A stretch of 64,000 nt of DNA from Paenibacillus sp. LHD-117 (lineage in GTDB: Bacteria > Bacillota > Bacilli > Paenibacillales > Paenibacillaceae), in assembly GCF_030929555.1 (NCBI RefSeq), contig NZ_JAVFVT010000003.1:1-64000 (forward strand), read 5' to 3'. Below are positions 60,765 to 64,000 of the stretch, one piece after another (the stretch's first letter is position 1; every line of letters starts with the position of its first letter). The translations under genes were made by a program, and so were the position numbers. The notes beneath the pieces are model-generated. The model saw nothing but the letters and a program-made list of their open reading frames with translations, had not been told where the DNA came from and did no database searches.

Positions 60765-61046
60765 CAGAATCTAACACACGACTCGTGGCCACTACTACGA
60801 CGATTGGAGTCGACAAGTGTTGTCCACATTAAATCGACAGCCTCTCAGTGTCCGTTAGACATTGCTTGTCAAAAAGCAAGCGTCATCAGCGCGTTCAGCT
60901 TCGGCTTCAGTGAGGCGAGCACCGCGTGTCTCGTTCCATTTCCGGTTCGGAATCGGAACGATGGTCCAGATACAGGCGAGGAGGCGGAGTCGGAACGACG
61001 GTGCGGATCCAAATACCGACCAAGAAGCAAAAGCTGTTCCTTAGCG
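60765..61046. other. Non-coding spacer upstream of the catalase terminator
   Basis: About 280 bases between the repeat cluster and the hairpin at 61047. Short open frames here (for example 60862-61044) have no ribosome binding site, and their arginine/serine-rich translations look like composition noise. I see no feature I can support. Confidence 0.5.
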
Positions 61047-61090
61047 AAGAAGAGCCGACCGGTTAATGCTTGTGCCCGGCGGCTCTTCTT
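61047..61090. terminator. Terminator hairpin after the catalase gene
   Basis: AAGAAGAGCCG pairs with CGGCTCTTCTT, with ACCGG/CCGG extending the stem. It lies 33 bases past the catalase stop. Confidence 0.65.
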
Positions 61091-61123
61091 GTCTTTTCTT
61101 GCTACATTCGCGATGCGGTTTGA

Positions 61124-62740
61124 TCAATACCCATCCGTAGAGTGGCCGAGCTCGGAAGCCATCTCCATACCTTCGTTTGCGGGGAATGTGCCGACATGAC
61201 CATCGTTGCCGTTGCCCGCCGCCTTTAGTCCCTCCGCGACTCTCCTGCCGTAATCCGCGTCCGCTTCCGTGAAGTAGCCCACCATCTTCTCCCGGATGAA
61301 GTCGGTGCACGTGCCGAGCGCGTCGACGAGATTGGCGATAAGGTCGTCCTTCTCCCACTCCTCCAGCTTCCGGTACGTATCGCCCGCCTGCGCGAAGTTG
61401 TTCTCGCGGTCGATTTTCTGTCGCGTCAGCTTGGCGTTGTATGCCGGCTCATGAGGCTCACCGGGGCGGTCCGCTTCCGAGAGTCCGCCAAGCGAGGAAG
61501 GTTCATAATTGATATGCGGGTTTTGTCCCGGTGCGATATCGACGTAGAACGCCATCTGGCCGTCGCGCTGGTTCGTTGCGACGTGTTTCTTCGGCGCGTT
61601 GATCGGGAGCTGCAGGTAGTTGCTGCCTACCCGATAACGCTGCGTATCGGAATAGGAGAAGGTACGGCCTTGCAGCATCTTGTCATCCGAGAAGTCGAGG
61701 CCGTCGACGAGCACCCCGGTGCCGAAAGCGGCTTGTTCGACCTCGGCGAAATAGTTGGCCGGATTGCGATTGAGCACCATTTTGCCGACGGGCAGCATCG
61801 GAAATTGCTCCGGCGGCCACAGCTTGGTGTCGTCGAGCGGATCGAAGTCGAGCTCCGGATGTTCGTCGTCGCTCATCCATTGCACCTGGAGCTCCCACTC
61901 CGGGTAGTCGCCGCGCTCGATCGCTTCGTACAGATCCTGCGTGGCGTGGTTGAAGTTTTTGGCCTGAAGCTTCTCCGCGTCCTGCTGCGTCAGATTGCGA
62001 ATGCCTTGTTTGAGCGGCTCCCAATGGTATTTCACGAGCACGCCTTTCCCTTCCGCGTTGACCCACTTGTACGTGTTGACGCCCGAGCCTTGCATTTGCC
62101 TGTAGTTGGCCGGGATGCCCCATGGCGAGAACAGGAACGTAATCATATGGGTCGCTTCCGGCGTCTGGGAGACGAAGTCGAAGAACCGTTTCATGCTCTG
62201 CACGTTCGTCACGGGATCCGGCTTGAATGCATGGACCATGTCGGGGAACTTCATGGCGTCCCGAATGAAGAAAATTTTCAGATTGTTCCCGACGAGATCC
62301 CAGTTGCCGTCCTCGGTATAAAACTTCGTGGCGAAGCCTCTGGGGTCTCGAAGCGTTTCAGGCGAATGGCCGCCGTGAATGACGGAGGAGAATCGTACGA
62401 ATACCGGCGTTTGTTTGCCTGCTTCCTGGAACAGCTTCGCGCGCGTATACTTGGCAATCGGCTCGTCGCCGAGCTTGCCGTAGGCTTCGAAGTAGCCGTG
62501 GGCGCCTGCCCCTCTGCCGTGCACGACGCGCTCCGGCACGCGTTCCCGGTCGAAGTGGGATATTTTTTCGATAAAATGATAGTTCTCGAGCGTCGACGGA
62601 CCTCTGCTGCCGATCGTCCGAATGTTCTGATTGTCCGTTATGGGATGTCCTTGCCGGTTCGTGAGCGTCTGTTCCGTCTCGCCCGGCGCAAGCGCGCCGC
62701 CGCGATTCTCCGGTGCCTTGCCTGGGTCGTCCTTGTGCAT
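61124..62740 (-). CDS. katX: Heme catalase, KatX-like (spore)
   Basis: 538 residues. Monofunctional catalase: distal His in [33 protein letters not shown], the Asn region [11 protein letters not shown], and the heme-ligand Tyr in [13 protein letters not shown]. The C-terminal extension ([17 protein letters not shown]) and overall length fit the KatX branch. Start ATG at 62740 with AGAGGAGG ahead. Its promoter matches the sigma-F/G form, and Bacillus subtilis katX, the main spore catalase, is a sigma-F/G gene. The KatX label rests on promoter and length, so it is less sure than the enzyme class. Confidence 0.9.
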   Translation of the reverse strand: MHKDDPGKAPENRGGALAPGETEQTLTNRQGHPITDNQNIRTIGSRGPSTLENYHFIEKISHFDRERVPERVVHGRGAGAHGYFEAYGKLGDEPIAKYTRAKLFQEAGKQTPVFVRFSSVIHGGHSPETLRDPRGFATKFYTEDGNWDLVGNNLKIFFIRDAMKFPDMVHAFKPDPVTNVQSMKRFFDFVSQTPEATHMITFLFSPWGIPANYRQMQGSGVNTYKWVNAEGKGVLVKYHWEPLKQGIRNLTQQDAEKLQAKNFNHATQDLYEAIERGDYPEWELQVQWMSDDEHPELDFDPLDDTKLWPPEQFPMLPVGKMVLNRNPANYFAEVEQAAFGTGVLVDGLDFSDDKMLQGRTFSYSDTQRYRVGSNYLQLPINAPKKHVATNQRDGQMAFYVDIAPGQNPHINYEPSSLGGLSEADRPGEPHEPAYNAKLTRQKIDRENNFAQAGDTYRKLEEWEKDDLIANLVDALGTCTDFIREKMVGYFTEADADYGRRVAEGLKAAGNGNDGHVGTFPANEGMEMASELGHSTDGY

Positions 62741-62783
62741 GTCGCGTTTGTCCTCCTCTGCCTCGATGGGAATGTTTCCCGTG

Positions 62784-62814
62784 TAGTATGTTGCGCGGAA
62801 AGCTCGAATATTCG
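62784..62814 (-). promoter_or_regulatory. Sigma-F/sigma-G-type promoter of katX
   Basis: On the minus strand: CGAATA (62814-62809), an 18-base spacer, CATACTA (62790-62784). The -10 is the exact sigma-G form and the -35 differs from TGAATA by one base. It lies 44 bases before the start codon. Confidence 0.7.
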
Positions 62815-62921
62815 GGATTGACGGGGGAAATTCGTATCATGATGAGCTACAGATTCCCTGATTGTGGTATGATTGAACGAGATTGTTGGAAGACGAATAG
62901 TCATTTCGGAGGATTGAAGCC

Positions 62922-63596
62922 ATGTTCAAATTGACGATTATATTTCTTTGGCTTTCCTGGTTGCTCGGCAACCCGATCGTTGCCATTATCGTTTTGTTAT
63001 TGATTTTGTATGTGATCGATCGGAGATTCGTCGGCATCTCCCCGAGCTTGGTGAAGCCGCTCAAGCGGAGCGCCCGAATCCGCAAGCTGAAGTCGCAAAT
63101 CGCGGCATCGCCGAACGACGTGTCCGCAAAGCAGGAGCTTGCCCGCCTGCAGATCGACCGGAAGAACTACGGCGAGGCGCTCAAGCTGCTGGAGCCGCTG
63201 CGGCGCGTGCTTGACGATTCCGCGGAGTATTGGGATGATCTGGGCCAAGCGCTCGCGGCCGAAGGCCGGAGGCCGGAAGGGGAAGCTGCAATGCTCCGGG
63301 CGCTTGAGCTCAATCCCAAAGTCAAGTACGGCGCGCCATACCTTAGGCTGGCTGCTTTGAACGCGGCCGATCGGCAGGAACAGGCGCTCTCTTATTTGCG
63401 TTCGTTCCAGGAAATCCACTCTTCCTCTTGCGAATCTTATTATCGGTTGACGGAGGTATACAAGCGGATGGGGAAGGAAGCAGAGTCGAAGAGCGCCGCC
63501 GAAGAGGGACTCCGCGTTTACCGCTCCCTGCCGAAGTACAGGAAGCGCGCGGAACGCGGCTGGGCGCTCAGGCTGCTGCTTACAAAAATAAGGTAA
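62922..63596 (+). CDS. Membrane-anchored TPR-like protein
   Basis: 224 residues from the ATG at 62922 (TCGGAGGA ahead). Two hydrophobic stretches at the N-terminus (about 3-33) are followed by a basic linker and three or four helix-turn-helix repeats of tetratricopeptide type (NDVSAKQELARLQIDRKNYG, EYWDDLGQALAAEGRRPEGE, ESYYRLTEVYKRMGKEAESK). Likely a cytoplasmic scaffold tethered to the membrane. No specific function can be given. Confidence 0.85.
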   Translation: MFKLTIIFLWLSWLLGNPIVAIIVLLLILYVIDRRFVGISPSLVKPLKRSARIRKLKSQIAASPNDVSAKQELARLQIDRKNYGEALKLLEPLRRVLDDSAEYWDDLGQALAAEGRRPEGEAAMLRALELNPKVKYGAPYLRLAALNAADRQEQALSYLRSFQEIHSSSCESYYRLTEVYKRMGKEAESKSAAEEGLRVYRSLPKYRKRAERGWALRLLLTKIR

Positions 63597-63614
63597 AGGG
63601 GCAAGATGTAAGTC

Positions 63615-64000
63615 ATGCAACGCAATCTATGGCTGATCGCGATCGGCGTCATTATTACGTTGGTGTTGATCAATAACACCGTCTATTATTTTTTGACGAA
63701 AGCAACATTGGAAGAAGGCCATAGGCAGGAGCTGCTAACGCTAGCCAACCAAATCGAGATAGCGGTCGAACAATCCCGCATGGGCGCCGAACATTACGAG
63801 GAGCAGATCGGAAGGGAGCTGCGGACGGCTTCCATTGCTGCCCAATACGCTCTTGATCCGGACGTGGAGAAGGTGAACGCGGAGCAATTGCAGGAGCTGA
63901 GCAAGAAGCTGGACATCGCTCACATCACGCTGCTTAAGAAGACGGCGGACGATATCGTATTGTACCGCTCGTCGGATGAATCCCAGCTGGGGAAAAGCAC
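63615..64000 (+). CDS. Start of a membrane sensor protein (cut by window edge)
   Basis: 128 codons from the ATG at 63615 run off the right edge without a stop. A membrane helix (NLWLIAIGVIITLVLINNTV) is followed by a helical extracytoplasmic region (EEGHRQELLTLANQIEIAVE...) and the beginning of what looks like a PAS/Cache-type sensor domain (LDIAHITLLKKTADDIVLYR). This is the usual front end of a histidine kinase, GGDEF protein or chemoreceptor, but the output domain lies outside the window. The ribosome binding site is weak (AAAGGGGC). Confidence 0.65.
   Translation, partial: MQRNLWLIAIGVIITLVLINNTVYYFLTKATLEEGHRQELLTLANQIEIAVEQSRMGAEHYEEQIGRELRTASIAAQYALDPDVEKVNAEQLQELSKKLDIAHITLLKKTADDIVLYRSSDESQLGKS

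Noticed and set aside
60862..61044. 60-codon frame upstream of the katX terminator
   Set aside because: No ribosome binding site, Arg/Ser-rich noise-like translation, and it ends at the base of the terminator hairpin.

Overview
The window looks like a chromosomal stretch of an endospore-forming member of the Paenibacillaceae (Paenibacillus/Cohnella type). It is moderately GC-rich with strong AGGAGG ribosome binding sites and frequent GTG/TTG starts. It carries sporulation genes (gerE, yhbH, a YhcN/YlaJ lipoprotein, a KatX-like catalase, a CgeB-like protein), a sufCDSUB operon, and the Gram-positive FapR operator and TPP riboswitch. I saw no IS element, prophage, CRISPR array, rRNA or tRNA.

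Region by region: 0.3-2.3 kb is a decaying sugar-uptake locus (gutted sensor kinase, intact AraC-type response regulator, truncated ABC permease). 2.4-4.3 kb holds two yhbH-like genes in tandem, the upstream one truncated. 4.5-15.4 kb is mostly housekeeping: sbcDC, small membrane proteins, a PAS-GGDEF-EAL protein, yunC and mtnKA. 16.2-21.6 kb is the Fe-S cluster operon sufCDSUB behind a Fur-like palindrome, with a 168-bp MITE-like element between sufU and sufB. 21.7-28.6 kb has two HD-GYP proteins around a molybdopterin cluster (moeB-like, a moaD-moaE fusion, moaA) and a yunD-like phosphoesterase. 28.9-31.1 kb has yfkAB and an AI-2E-family permease.

31.1-37.2 kb is a thiamin operon, thiC-thiF-thiES-thiG-thiO. 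It has a clear housekeeping promoter, a TPP aptamer and a terminator hairpin whose 3' arm contains the thiC Shine-Dalgarno. The operon makes both halves of thiamin: ThiC the pyrimidine, ThiO/ThiG/ThiF/ThiS the thiazole, and ThiE joins them.

37.2-60.4 kb is the most distinctive part, a polysaccharide/glycosylation island interleaved with sporulation genes. It encodes all five activities of the WbpA-WbpB-WbpE-WbpD-WbpI route to UDP-2,3-diacetamido-mannuronic acid, two more nucleotide-sugar epimerases, at least six soluble glycosyltransferases (three forming one paralogous family), a CgeB-like protein, a 1271-residue protein with two GT-C modules, a GtrB/GtrA flippase pair and a class D-like sortase. 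It ends at gerE, which has a textbook sigma-K promoter. Four transcription units here share an upstream motif (TCGTCCAT-like box, then CATATA about 27 bases on) resembling mother-cell sporulation promoters. My inference is that this island builds and attaches a spore-surface glycan.

The end of the window has a nested inverted-repeat region, a KatX-like catalase with a sigma-F/G-type promoter, a TPR membrane protein and the start of a membrane sensor protein cut by the window edge.
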